Part shown: positions 18,021-27,492 of the stretch, piece after piece | Layout: every line of letters begins with the position of its first letter | Position numbering within the stretch: position 1 is the first letter of the stretch | Assembly: GCF_014639155.1 (NCBI RefSeq) | Contig: NZ_BMFT01000001.1 | Span: 1,054,001-1,118,000, forward strand | Direction of reading: 5' to 3' | DNA: 64,000 bases | Source: Paenibacillus segetis | GTDB taxonomy: Bacteria; Bacillota; Bacilli; Paenibacillales; Paenibacillaceae | The notes under the pieces: generated by a model | Databases searched by the model: none | Told to the model about the DNA's origin: nothing | The model's input: the letters and a program-made list of their open reading frames with translations, nothing else | Program-made: the position numbers and the translations under genes

Positions 18021-19043
18021 ATGGAAAAGAATAATCGTTTAATGACACGAATCGATGCTATAAACAAAGAGATTCCATTCTCAGGTACTATTCTTGTTAA
18101 AGAGAGAGGGGAACTTCTAGTAGAAGCAAGCCTTGGGTATGCAAATCGTGCTGAGCAGTTGGTGAATCAGGCCGGAACACGGTATGGTATAGCATCGGGA
18201 TGCAAGTTATTTACAGCTATCGCTGTTTGCCAGTTAGTAGAGACGGGAAGGATATCTTTTGATACTAGAATCAGAGAATGCCTTGATATAGAGCTTCCTA
18301 ACTTTGACGAGCAAATAACTATACACCAACTACTTACGCATACATCCGGAGTACCTGATTATTTCGACGAAGAAGTAATGAATGATTTTGAGGAGTTATG
18401 GATTGATAGGCCCATGTATCATATGCGGCGCCTGCAAGACTTCTTGCCATTATTTCAACAGGAGGGTATGAAGTTTACCCCAGGTGAGAGGTTCCAATAT
18501 AATAATTCTGGGTACATCTTACTTGGATTAATCGTGGAAAAGGTTAGTGGTCGTGAATTTACCGAATATGTACATACAGAGATTTTTAATAAAGCGGGCA
18601 TGTTAGATTCAGGGTATTTTACATTTGATGCACTTCCCGGACAAACAGCCCTTGGGTATATTGACCAAGAGGATGGTAGCTGGAGAACTAATATTTACTC
18701 ACTTCCGGTGAAAGGTGGTTCTGATGGAGGAGCATATGTAACAGCAAATGATATGCTTAAACTGTGGGATGCGCTGTGTAATCATGAGTTACTAAACGAG
18801 TCATTAACCAATCAATTATTTACGCCTCATGCTGAAAGTGAGGAGGGAGATTATTATGGTTATGGTGTGTGGATCGAGAAAAAGAATGAGAGTATTTTTA
18901 AGTATCATGTTATGGGCTATGATCCTGGTGTTTGCTTCCACTCTGCGTATTATCCTGCGTCAGAGATCAAGCTTGCTGTTTGCGCGAATATCTCAAAAGG
19001 TGCGTTCCACATGATGAAGGAAATCGAAGAAGAACTTATATAA
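18021..19043 (+). CDS. Serine hydrolase of the beta-lactamase family
   Basis: About 340 residues, without an evident signal peptide, so it may be cytoplasmic. ATG at 18021 is chosen because GGGGGA lies 9 bases upstream; the TTG at 17994 has no such site. The nucleophile motif SGCK (in GIASGCKLFTA) and Y-x-N (YNN in FQYNNSGYILLG) are both intact, in contrast to the relative at 10266. Homologues are esterases, D-aminopeptidases or PBP4*-like peptidases; a true beta-lactamase is less likely. Single gene with its own terminator. Confidence 0.88.
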   Translation: MEKNNRLMTRIDAINKEIPFSGTILVKERGELLVEASLGYANRAEQLVNQAGTRYGIASGCKLFTAIAVCQLVETGRISFDTRIRECLDIELPNFDEQITIHQLLTHTSGVPDYFDEEVMNDFEELWIDRPMYHMRRLQDFLPLFQQEGMKFTPGERFQYNNSGYILLGLIVEKVSGREFTEYVHTEIFNKAGMLDSGYFTFDALPGQTALGYIDQEDGSWRTNIYSLPVKGGSDGGAYVTANDMLKLWDALCNHELLNESLTNQLFTPHAESEEGDYYGYGVWIEKKNESIFKYHVMGYDPGVCFHSAYYPASEIKLAVCANISKGAFHMMKEIEEELI

Positions 19044-19076
19044 GGTTAATTTTTTAATAAAAAAAAGCAGTAATGG

Positions 19077-19117
19077 AATCCGATGAACACTAGCTTTACG
19101 CGTTCATCGGATTTTTT
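19077..19117 (+). terminator. Intrinsic terminator after the serine hydrolase
   Basis: AATCCGATGAAC / GTTCATCGGATT stem, 13-base loop, then a T-run. Confidence 0.88.
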
Positions 19118-19158
19118 GTGCGCTGTACATCTCTAGTATTCATAGGTCATGAAGTATT

Positions 19159-19188
19159 GCATTGAATCTAAATTATAAGGACATATTA
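19159..19188 (+). promoter_or_regulatory. Candidate sigma-G promoter of the first ger operon
   Basis: GCATT, 18-base spacer, CATATTA. This is close to the forespore sigma-G pattern (GHATR and CATNNTA) and lies about 75 bases before the gerA-type gene, where forespore expression is expected. Assignment by eye. Confidence 0.5.
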
Positions 19189-19261
19189 TCCATATACCAA
19201 AATTGGAGAACATTAGTACATCCTAGAGATATATCTCATTGAAAAAGAAAGTGGGATCCCC

Positions 19262-20722
19262 ATGTCAGCTTTTAGTAAGCAAATGGAGAGTAAAATCAAA
19301 TCCATGTTACATGGAAGTGAAGGCTTAATCATTAAATCTCTAGGTGAACATTTAGTTGTTGCCTATATGAACGGTATGGTTGATAATGCTCAGTTAAACT
19401 TAAATCTGTTAACCCCGTTAACCGGGAATGCTCACTTCGATTCTATAGATAAACTATCGGAAATGATTCCGATTGGTGACTGTAAATCATTTAACCAGCT
19501 TTCGGACGCTATTAAAAAGTTGTTAAGTGGTTATGCCCTTGTGTTGCTTGAGGGCAAGAAGGGGGGGCTATTAGTCAATATAGCGAATATCCCTTCGCGA
19601 GCCCCCTCAAATGCAGATACAGAATCGACTATTTATGGACTGTTAATTGCTTTTACTGAATCGATGGAGAAGAACATTGCGCTACTCCGTTCGTATATTA
19701 CAAGCGATAAACTTATTCAAGAGGAAGTACAGCTTGCTGCAGAACCCCAAACATCAGCCAGCTTGCTTTATCTAGATAATGAGAATGAGAAGAATCCATT
19801 TGTTGAACTAATCCGTAAGCGAATAAATAAACGCAAATGCAAAGGTTTAATCGGAAGTCCCTTGTTCCTGAAGATTCTAACTGATAATAAGTATGCATTG
19901 TTTCCTGAGATGAGCTTATCAGAACGTCCTGACCGGACAGCACAAGCATTACTAGAAGGCAAGGTTGTTGTCATGGTGGAAGGTAACTCACAGGTTATTA
20001 TTGGACCGAATTCATTTGTTGATTTCTTCGAATCCGTAGAAGATCGATACTCGTCCTGGGGACTTGGTATGTTCAGCCGTTCCTTGCGGGCTTTAGCGCT
20101 TATCATATCGATCTTCTTAACACCACTATATGTGGCCGCATTAACCTTCCATTATGAAATGATCCCAGTGCCACTACTTGAGCCGCTTATTATGTCTCGG
20201 TCTCGAGTCCCATTCCCTCCGTTAATGGAAGCACTGGTCATGGAAGTCTCTATTGAACTATTGAGAGAGGCTGGCGCTCGTTTGCCTACGAAGGTTGGAC
20301 AAACGATGGGCATTGTAGGAGGTATTGTTATCGGACAGGCCGCTGTGCAAGCTGGCTTCACCAGTAACATATTAATTATGCTGGTTGCACTTGCAGCCCT
20401 TGGTTCGTTTACGACGCCTAATTATATGATGAGCTCGTCTATTCGCTTTATACGTTTTCCTATGCTTATTGTGGCAGGCTTCTTGGGACTTATTGGGATC
20501 ACCTTCTTCTCCGCGTTTCTGTTCATTCATTTGCTTCGAATGACTAGCTATGGAAAGCCGTACATGTATCCCTTTTATCCGCCTAATAGTAAAAGGCTTA
20601 TCAATACGATGCTTATCACAGAATCTTCTCCGTTTCAGTATGAAACGGATTTAACGAAAAGTAATACTAAAGGCGGAAAGTCACGTGTAACTAAATGGTT
20701 CAAATCCAACAATGAAGAATGA
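19262..20722 (+). CDS. Spore germination protein, GerA (A-subunit) family
   Basis: 486 residues, the A subunit of a GerA-type germinant receptor in the spore inner membrane. The N-terminal soluble domain (~1-250) carries the family block FPEMSLSERPDRTAQALLEGKVVVMVEGN (split, about 218-246), and the C-terminal half has about five membrane segments with PLLEPLIMSRSRVPFPP and REAGARLPTKVGQTMGIVGG. First gene of an A-B-C operon, 15 bases before the B gene. Receptors of this family respond to amino acids, sugars or nucleosides; the ligand cannot be read from sequence. Confidence 0.95.
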   Translation: MSAFSKQMESKIKSMLHGSEGLIIKSLGEHLVVAYMNGMVDNAQLNLNLLTPLTGNAHFDSIDKLSEMIPIGDCKSFNQLSDAIKKLLSGYALVLLEGKKGGLLVNIANIPSRAPSNADTESTIYGLLIAFTESMEKNIALLRSYITSDKLIQEEVQLAAEPQTSASLLYLDNENEKNPFVELIRKRINKRKCKGLIGSPLFLKILTDNKYALFPEMSLSERPDRTAQALLEGKVVVMVEGNSQVIIGPNSFVDFFESVEDRYSSWGLGMFSRSLRALALIISIFLTPLYVAALTFHYEMIPVPLLEPLIMSRSRVPFPPLMEALVMEVSIELLREAGARLPTKVGQTMGIVGGIVIGQAAVQAGFTSNILIMLVALAALGSFTTPNYMMSSSIRFIRFPMLIVAGFLGLIGITFFSAFLFIHLLRMTSYGKPYMYPFYPPNSKRLINTMLITESSPFQYETDLTKSNTKGGKSRVTKWFKSNNEE

Positions 20723-20737
20723 AACCGAGGTTAAGCG

Positions 20738-21865
20738 ATGAAGATACTCAGTAATCCCCCTGAAAATATTCGTTTCCATGCCTATCTTCTATTCTTTGTT
20801 ATTTGTAATGTGCAAATTGGGGTAGGGATCTTCGATTTTGAGCGATATATATATCAAGAAGCCAAACATGATGCATGGTTATCGGTTATATTGGCTGCTC
20901 TATTTACACATTTTGTTATGTGGCTGATTGTTCATGCGCTTAGTAAGTATGAATCAACAGATTTATATGGAATTCATTATGACTTGTTTGGCAAGGTAAT
21001 AGGAACATTATTTAGCTGTATCTATATGCTGTATTATCTATTCACTGCCATTGTTATCATGAGAAATTATGTCGATGTGATTCAAGCGTGGATATTTCCG
21101 GATCTTTCTCCTTGGTTGATTGCGTTCCTGTTAGCAATTTTGACCATTTACGCTGGATTTGGTGGTATTCGCGTCATTATTGGAATGTGTATGATCGGGT
21201 TTGTTGTTATTTTATTTACGGTGTTCTTGTTTACCTATTCTTTGAAGTATGCGATATGGACACAATTACTTCCGATCATGGAAAGTAGTGCCGTGGATAT
21301 TATCAAGGGTGCAATTAGGATGAATTTCAGTTTAACTGGATTTGAAATCATGCTATTACTCTATCCTTATGTCACCAATAAGGAACATACTATGAGATAT
21401 TCGCAACTAGCCCTTCTATTTGTCAATGTGGTGTATTTAGTAATTATGGTACTCTCTATTGTGTACTTCTCATCCGAACAGATGCTTCGGTCTATATGGC
21501 CATCTATTAACATGTTAAAAATTGTGAAATACCCTTTTTTGGAACGATTGGAGTTCATGGTGATCTCGGTATGGATGTTAATGGTTCTAACAGGGATCTT
21601 GCTAAACACATGGGCTATAACTAGAGGTTTTAAACGTATGTGGAATTTGAATCAGAAGGCGATGTTGCTCATCGTGATCGCGTTGGCATTTGGGATAACC
21701 ATAGCTATTCATGGTCATTCAGCCGTCAAACAAGTCAATTATTGGCTTGGGAACGGAAGTGTTATATTTTCTTATATTTACCCGATTCTCTTAAGTGGGA
21801 TTGTTATCATTGTATTTAAATTTCGAGGACGAAAACGATCCGACAGTAAAGGAGGGACATCATGA
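20738..21865 (+). CDS. Spore germination protein, GerB (B-subunit) permease family
   Basis: 375 residues, about ten membrane segments, of the spore germination (TC 2.A.3.9, APC superfamily) permease family. Typical blocks are the N-terminal FFVICNVQIGVGIFDF and the mid-protein NFSLTGFEIMLLLYPYV. The B subunit is thought to bind the germinant in the inner spore membrane. It overlaps the GerC-type gene by 4 bases (ATGA), so translational coupling is likely. Confidence 0.94.
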   Translation: MKILSNPPENIRFHAYLLFFVICNVQIGVGIFDFERYIYQEAKHDAWLSVILAALFTHFVMWLIVHALSKYESTDLYGIHYDLFGKVIGTLFSCIYMLYYLFTAIVIMRNYVDVIQAWIFPDLSPWLIAFLLAILTIYAGFGGIRVIIGMCMIGFVVILFTVFLFTYSLKYAIWTQLLPIMESSAVDIIKGAIRMNFSLTGFEIMLLLYPYVTNKEHTMRYSQLALLFVNVVYLVIMVLSIVYFSSEQMLRSIWPSINMLKIVKYPFLERLEFMVISVWMLMVLTGILLNTWAITRGFKRMWNLNQKAMLLIVIALAFGITIAIHGHSAVKQVNYWLGNGSVIFSYIYPILLSGIVIIVFKFRGRKRSDSKGGTS

Positions 21866-22995
21866 AAGGATTGCGGTTGTATGTTGCCCTAGTTCTCTTA
21901 GTTGTTCTTAGTGCCTGTCAGAGCTCTAGTGTCCTTGAGCAACAATCCATCATGGTGGCTATGGCGTATGATGCGCAAGAGGATAAAACGTTCCAAGTGA
22001 GTGGTACCTTTATACAAGCGCAGTCTGAAGAAAAAGAGTCAAGCCGTACGATATCGGTAGATGCAGAAACAAGTAAAGGTGCACGTAGAAAGATGAATCA
22101 GATGCTTCCTTATAATGTAGCCTCTGGGCAAACACGAGTGATTTTATTGGATCGTGACATATTCCGCCTTAAGATGTTAAATGAAATCGAAACCTTAAGC
22201 AGAGACCCTCTCTATGGGGATATGATTAATATCGCGATTGTAGATGGTTCTCCTGGAGAATTACTTAAATACAAATATAAGCAGTACTCCAATATAGCAA
22301 CCTCACTTAACAGTTTATTGGATCATAATACTAAGATGAATTGGGTTCCGTCGATGACGCTGCATGACTTTTCACGTTCAAGGGGGATTAATCGAATAGA
22401 TTTAGCTATACCTGTAATAAAAAAAGTGGAAGAGGAAGTCATTTTGACGAGTCTCGCTTTAGTACATAAAGATCAAATTGTAGGTGAAGCAACGCCGAAT
22501 GAGGGATTTTTTCTTAAAACGCTCAAAGGTACCAACACACCCTATCTTTACGAACTAAATATCAAAAAAGAAGACATGCATGAGAGTGGTATGGATCGTT
22601 ATTTGTTGGATGATGCGGATACGGTTAAGATAGTATTTAATGTTACAAAGAGTAAAGGTAAGATAAAGCTTATGGATCAAAAGGCCCTTACGTTTAATGC
22701 AGTTGTTGACATCGATGTTGACATCCAAGAAGTAACTGAGCATTATAATTTTGTTGAACCCGATGCAATTCAAGCGTTAGAGCATCAAATCATGTTTGAA
22801 TTAACCAAGCAGTTAGAGCATTTCCTCGATAAGCTTCGTAAAGTGAATTCGGATTGTGTAGGATTTGGTGAAGTATATCGTAGTCATGTTGGAAATTCAG
22901 AGGTCGTTGAAGAAAAATGGGGGGATATGTTCCCTCAGTCCTCACTCAATGGCAAAGTCCGCATTAAAGTTATTCGAACAGGTATTATCGATTAG
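21862..22995 (+). CDS. Spore germination lipoprotein, GerC family
   Basis: 377 residues with lipobox LSAC (Cys ~19). The Ger(x)C pattern is present: QQSIMVAMAYD early on, SRGINRIDLAIPVI in the middle and a C-terminal helical/beta domain. As the third subunit it sits on the outer face of the spore inner membrane and supports the A/B subunits. It is the last gene of the operon and is followed by a strong terminator. Confidence 0.92.
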   Translation: MKGLRLYVALVLLVVLSACQSSSVLEQQSIMVAMAYDAQEDKTFQVSGTFIQAQSEEKESSRTISVDAETSKGARRKMNQMLPYNVASGQTRVILLDRDIFRLKMLNEIETLSRDPLYGDMINIAIVDGSPGELLKYKYKQYSNIATSLNSLLDHNTKMNWVPSMTLHDFSRSRGINRIDLAIPVIKKVEEEVILTSLALVHKDQIVGEATPNEGFFLKTLKGTNTPYLYELNIKKEDMHESGMDRYLLDDADTVKIVFNVTKSKGKIKLMDQKALTFNAVVDIDVDIQEVTEHYNFVEPDAIQALEHQIMFELTKQLEHFLDKLRKVNSDCVGFGEVYRSHVGNSEVVEEKWGDMFPQSSLNGKVRIKVIRTGIID

Positions 22996-23016
22996 CTTTA
23001 TAACTTTTTTTTAGAT

Positions 23017-23053
23017 CCGTTAAACACTAGCTATAAGTGTTTAGCGGTTTTTT
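23017..23053 (+). terminator. Intrinsic terminator of the first ger operon
   Basis: CCGTTAAACACT / AGTGTTTAGCGG with a 7-base loop followed by six T residues. Confidence 0.93.
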
Positions 23054-23150
23054 AATATACTCAAAACTGAAGTTAATAACGATGAATATGCATAATTTGG
23101 AATCTCTCGGTACAAGTTATATCTTAGCGATATAGGGCGGAGGGATTCAA

Positions 23151-24248
23151 TTGGCAAGTGGGGGGAAACTACCAGTATCTCAAGGATTTATGTTAATGAT
23201 GATGACGGCAGGAACTATGAACCACATCATGTTAATTCCAATAATGTTAGATAAATCGGGTAGAGATGCCTGGATTACTGTATTAGTAGGTGGCATTTTT
23301 TTTATTCCATGGGTATTGCTTGTTTATGGAATTATGAAGAAACTAGGAAATCGATCGTTGAAAATGGCTATTGAGGAAAGTAGTGGTAAGTGGGTGAGAA
23401 TACTCATAATGGGGATGATAAGCCTATACTTATTCGCATTCGCTTTCTATAACCTCAAAGAAGTTATTGACTGGTTCAAATCGACCTATTTATATGAGAC
23501 ACCTACAGCAGCTACGACAATTGTACTAATTATTATTTGTGTCATCGCTGCGTATTCTGGAGCTGCTGCTATAGGTTCGACCGCAGGTATCTTACTTCCT
23601 TTGTCTGTATTATTTTTGTGCTTACTCTTTATATTCAATACAAAGTTCATGGATTATAGCCATGTACTACCCATTCTTGAATATGGAATAACACCAGTAA
23701 TTCATGGCTTACCAGCACTCTTTGGCGGATTAACACAAATTGTACTATTCATTTTCATCCGTCCATTTCTGAAAGAGAACCCGCGTTTGATCACTGTTGT
23801 TATATTACACCTAGTCTTAATCTTGCTTATATTCGACCCGATCATCTCAGGTCTTTCTGAATTCGGCCCGGCGGAGATGCATTTGCAACGATATCCTCGA
23901 CATGATCAGTGGATATTGGTCAAGCTCGGTAGGTATATTGAACATATTGACTTTCTATTTATTTTTCAATGGTTGAGTGGTGCATACATCTCCGTTTCTC
24001 TCTGTTTGTTCTTGATAGTGGAGTATGTCTTTCCATCCTCTAAACGTTTAATTGGGATTGTCACTATCGCTATAATTTTGACTGGACTGTGTATAGCCCC
24101 AATAAGTAATTTGGAAATGTACTATGTAGTCTCAGATAAATTCCTGTATATTTCTGCTATTTATACAAGTGTACTTGTATTACTGATGTTCTTCTTAATA
24201 GGCAGGCCTAATAATTCTCACTCTGAAAAAGGAGAGCACCTACAATGA
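23151..24248 (+). CDS. Spore germination protein, GerB (B-subunit) permease family
   Basis: 365 residues, TTG start after GGAGGG, about ten membrane segments. It matches the GerB/spore-permease pattern (SQGFMLMMMTAGTMNHIML near the N-terminus, ALFGGLTQIVLFIFIRPFL in the middle). It opens a second receptor operon ordered B-A-C, unlike the A-B-C order of the first, and overlaps the A gene by 4 bases. The sequence differs clearly from the first B subunit, so a different ligand is likely. Confidence 0.92.
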   Translation: MASGGKLPVSQGFMLMMMTAGTMNHIMLIPIMLDKSGRDAWITVLVGGIFFIPWVLLVYGIMKKLGNRSLKMAIEESSGKWVRILIMGMISLYLFAFAFYNLKEVIDWFKSTYLYETPTAATTIVLIIICVIAAYSGAAAIGSTAGILLPLSVLFLCLLFIFNTKFMDYSHVLPILEYGITPVIHGLPALFGGLTQIVLFIFIRPFLKENPRLITVVILHLVLILLIFDPIISGLSEFGPAEMHLQRYPRHDQWILVKLGRYIEHIDFLFIFQWLSGAYISVSLCLFLIVEYVFPSSKRLIGIVTIAIILTGLCIAPISNLEMYYVVSDKFLYISAIYTSVLVLLMFFLIGRPNNSHSEKGEHLQ

Positions 24249-25645
24249 CATTAAATGTGGAGAGTCTTAAACAACGATTTAAAGATTGTGAGGATGTTTT
24301 TTTTAAGGAATATCCCGGTGTTCAAGATGACAAACCTTGGGGAATTATCATTTATAATAAGATGATGTGTGACGCCGTGAAAATGTCTGAAACATTCCTT
24401 CCGGTCATTTATAAGGAGTGGGAAGCAGATAAGAAGGCGCCGGACCCAGAGAAATTAGAATCACAGTTGACCTTGCAAAAAATCCAAGCAAATGAGGATA
24501 AAGTTATTAATTTGGTGTTCTCAGGAACTTGTGTCATCTTGATTCCAGGAGATGAACATTGTTATGCTTTTCATGCAGCTAGTGAATTCAATCGAACTCC
24601 CCAAGATGCTAGCTCAGAAGCAACAATAAAAGGGGCGCGAGACGGATTTGTCGAGAATCTGACTACCAATGTCGCTCTTATACGTAAACGGTTAAAGACG
24701 ACAGACTTAGTATACACGTCCGTTGATTTGGGGGAAATCACACCGGTTTCTATTGGTATATTATATTTGAAAGAACGTGTTGTACCTCAAATGGTCGAAG
24801 AGATTATTAACAAACTGAAGAGCTATACTGGAGATGCACCAGTAGGTATTGGGGAATTGACGGAGCATATTTCACCATATAAGTACTCTTTATTTCCGAT
24901 ATTCGATTACAGCGGTAGACCTGATTTCGCATATGATGCTTTATTAAGGGGACGTGTGATTATGATCCTCGACGGTAGCCCCGTCGTGTTAATCGCACCT
25001 TCTAACCTTATGCAGTTATTGTTTGCGGCAGAGGATCCACATTTGCCATTTTATTTCGTTCTTCCATGGAGAATGTTACGTTTGGTTGGTATTATGCTCT
25101 CCATCTTTCTCCCAGGATTTTATACCTCCTTAATGTCCTATCATCAGGATCAAATCCCGTTTCCACTGCTAGCTACAATAGGTAGTACACGGAGCAGTCT
25201 TCCGTTTTCTCTATCTGTTGAAATGTTAATCATCCTGTTCATCCTCACCTTACTCCGTGAAGCTGGGAGCCGAATGCCAAGTCCCGTTGGAGGAACGATT
25301 ACGCTTGTAGCGGGGATTATCATTGGAGATGCCGCCATACGTGGTGGGCTCTTCTCGCCCACTGCTATAGTAATTGCCGCCATGTCATTTGTAGCAGGTT
25401 CAACTCTTGCCAATCAGGACTTTGTGTTTACGCAAACCATTTTGCGGTTCTTCATTCTGTTAATGTCCTCGTTTCTTGGTTTATTTGGTTTTTTTATTAC
25501 GATATTCTTAATAATTAACTATACAGCCCATCTTCGACCATTTGGGCAACCTTTTCTGTCTCCGTTTTCCCCCTTCGCTCCTCAGAGGTTGCTTCGGAAC
25601 TTCATGCGCATTCCAGGATTGCGGAAGAAGGGGGGGGAATTATGA
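24245..25645 (+). CDS. Spore germination protein, GerA (A-subunit) family
   Basis: 466 residues. Family blocks are FPIFDYSGRPDFAYDALLRGR (about residues 217-237), PLLATIGSTRSSLPFSLSVE, LLREAGSRMPSPVGGT and VAGIIIGDAAIRGGLFSP, with a soluble N-terminal half and about five C-terminal membrane segments. It is coupled to the genes on both sides by 4-base overlaps and makes the A subunit of the second receptor. Confidence 0.95.
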   Translation: MTLNVESLKQRFKDCEDVFFKEYPGVQDDKPWGIIIYNKMMCDAVKMSETFLPVIYKEWEADKKAPDPEKLESQLTLQKIQANEDKVINLVFSGTCVILIPGDEHCYAFHAASEFNRTPQDASSEATIKGARDGFVENLTTNVALIRKRLKTTDLVYTSVDLGEITPVSIGILYLKERVVPQMVEEIINKLKSYTGDAPVGIGELTEHISPYKYSLFPIFDYSGRPDFAYDALLRGRVIMILDGSPVVLIAPSNLMQLLFAAEDPHLPFYFVLPWRMLRLVGIMLSIFLPGFYTSLMSYHQDQIPFPLLATIGSTRSSLPFSLSVEMLIILFILTLLREAGSRMPSPVGGTITLVAGIIIGDAAIRGGLFSPTAIVIAAMSFVAGSTLANQDFVFTQTILRFFILLMSSFLGLFGFFITIFLIINYTAHLRPFGQPFLSPFSPFAPQRLLRNFMRIPGLRKKGGEL

Positions 25646-26787
25646 CAAGGGTCAAATATGTAGTTATCCTTTTGTCTTCGTTATCCTTTTTTCTAACGGG
25701 TTGTTGGGATAATGGTGAGGTTCAGGAGATCAACTATCTGTCGGCATTTGGTATAGACTTTCATGATGGTGAATATTACATCTACGCTCAAATGCTTGAT
25801 TATGAAAGTATCTCAGGTCCAGAAGGTATGCCATCATCTCAACCACCCATTTGGGTGGGTAAGGGAAGAGGAAAAACTTTAGCTGAAGCAACAAAGAAAC
25901 TTTATACGACCAGTCAGCAGAAATTATCCTGGAGTCAGGTAACGGCACTTGTCTTATCGGAATCCATGTTGAAGCATGAACGAATAAGCGATGTGATTGA
26001 TAAATCAAACCGAACTGAGGATATTAGTTATACGAAGTGGGTATATGGCACTAAGGAAAATATTGAAGAGCTTTTTACAAGTACTCCTTTCGTTGGGATG
26101 TCTCCACTTCGAACCATACTGCACGCACCGATGCTTAACTACTCTCAGAATTCATTCATACATCCGTTGCAGTATGTTGATTTTCTTGCAAATTACCGAG
26201 AAAAGGCAGCCACGGTTGTCCTTCCTTCTCTCGCCATAACCACATCTAATTGGACGGAAGGGATGAAAGAACATCCGATCCTTGAAATTGATGGTGCCTT
26301 TATGCTAAAGGATACGGAGAACAAAGGGTGGTTGAAGCTTGACGATATACTAGGAATTCGTTGGTTAAAGGGTTCAGCTACTAGGGCTACCCTTCTTGTC
26401 GGACCTATGGATGATCCCGTAGGACTTGTAAGGTTGGTTTCGCCTCATTCTGTTATTGGGTTTGAGCCTACGAAGGATGGAGTGAAATATCGTTTGAAAA
26501 TAAAAGCCATAGGTAAAGTAGTTAATATGTATAAGCAAGTACCCATCGATGAATTCAAAAAAATGGCCACTGATATCTTTAAAAAAGAGCTGATAGGTAC
26601 TTTTCGTAAAACTACGCCAAAACATGGGGACCCCTATCAACTCTCACTTATTTTATATCAGAGGAATCCCAAGCTTTGGAACAAGCTACAAAAGGAAGGA
26701 AAGTCGGTAACCGCAGAATCGCTTGATGAGAGTGATATTCAAGTGGATATTGATCTTAGATTATGGGGTGCTCGCAAACATCCTTAA
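25642..26787 (+). CDS. Spore germination lipoprotein, GerC family
   Basis: 381 residues, lipobox LTGC followed by the classic GerC start WDNGEVQEINYLSAFGIDF. Later blocks (YTKWVYGTKENIEELF; GAFMLKDTENKGWL) also match the family. Overlaps the A gene by 4 bases and is followed by the DUF421 gene 26 bases later, so all four genes are probably one transcript. Confidence 0.94.
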   Translation: MTRVKYVVILLSSLSFFLTGCWDNGEVQEINYLSAFGIDFHDGEYYIYAQMLDYESISGPEGMPSSQPPIWVGKGRGKTLAEATKKLYTTSQQKLSWSQVTALVLSESMLKHERISDVIDKSNRTEDISYTKWVYGTKENIEELFTSTPFVGMSPLRTILHAPMLNYSQNSFIHPLQYVDFLANYREKAATVVLPSLAITTSNWTEGMKEHPILEIDGAFMLKDTENKGWLKLDDILGIRWLKGSATRATLLVGPMDDPVGLVRLVSPHSVIGFEPTKDGVKYRLKIKAIGKVVNMYKQVPIDEFKKMATDIFKKELIGTFRKTTPKHGDPYQLSLILYQRNPKLWNKLQKEGKSVTAESLDESDIQVDIDLRLWGARKHP

Positions 26788-26812
26788 AAAGACAGCTTAT
26801 TACGGAGGATTT

Positions 26813-27406
26813 ATGAAGTGGACAACATTGATTTGGGATGCCATTCTAATAGCAAGTGCCGGCACCCTTTTGTTAAGAATTGGTGGGCGTAAATCTATTT
26901 CGCAAATGACAACACCTCAGATCGCCATGGTGCTGATCATAGGCTCTGTATTGGGTTCTGATCTTGCTGGAAATGGAGTAGGACACTCCATTCTGGCGAC
27001 AGGTATCTTTATTGCATTTCTGGGAGCTATTGAATGGGTCTCGTTGAATTGGAATCGTGCCGAGCGGATTCTGAAAGGTAGTGCTGTACCTATTATCGCC
27101 GATGGGAAATACCTAACATCGAATATGAAGCGTCTACGGATGACTACAGATGATATTGAAAAACGAATGCGTATGGCGGGAATACACAGTTTAGAGGAGA
27201 TAAAGTCTGGAACTATCGAAAATAACGGAGAGCTTGGCATTGAGCTTCAGCCTTATGCAAAGCACTTAACTAGGGGAGACCTGGAGGACCTCCTGAAGAC
27301 TTACTTTCCCCAGGTTACTCTCCCTGAAAGACCACGTGAGTCTAACATTTTTCCTGATGCAGGTGCGCTTGCACAGTCTGAGGAAGTGCCGGAGCAGTTG
27401 CAGTAA
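26813..27406 (+). CDS. DUF421 (YetF/YcaP-type) membrane protein, last gene of the second ger operon
   Basis: About 197 residues. The ATG at 26813 is preferred: GGAGG is 5 bases upstream, whereas the upstream extension to 26723 lies inside the gerC gene. Three N-terminal membrane segments are followed by the DUF421 soluble domain (VPIIADGKYLTSNMKRLRMT, DDIEKRMRMAGIHSLEEIK, GELGIELQ). Related DUF421 proteins act in the inner spore membrane in B. subtilis and add heat resistance in the spoVA2mob (2Duf) system. The location in a germination operon fits a spore membrane role, but its exact part is unknown. Confidence 0.88.
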   Translation: MKWTTLIWDAILIASAGTLLLRIGGRKSISQMTTPQIAMVLIIGSVLGSDLAGNGVGHSILATGIFIAFLGAIEWVSLNWNRAERILKGSAVPIIADGKYLTSNMKRLRMTTDDIEKRMRMAGIHSLEEIKSGTIENNGELGIELQPYAKHLTRGDLEDLLKTYFPQVTLPERPRESNIFPDAGALAQSEEVPEQLQ

Positions 27407-27429
27407 ATCTAAGCTCTATCTATAAGCGG

Positions 27430-27470
27430 AAAAGAACTCTGGAGAAGTGATCTTTCTCCAGAGTTCTTTT
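27430..27470 (+). terminator. Intrinsic terminator of the second ger operon
   Basis: AAAAGAACTCTGGAGAA / TTCTCCAGAGTTCTTTT long stem with a short loop, T-rich 3' end. Confidence 0.9.
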
Positions 27471-27492
27471 GCGTAATAAGTGCTATTTATAT

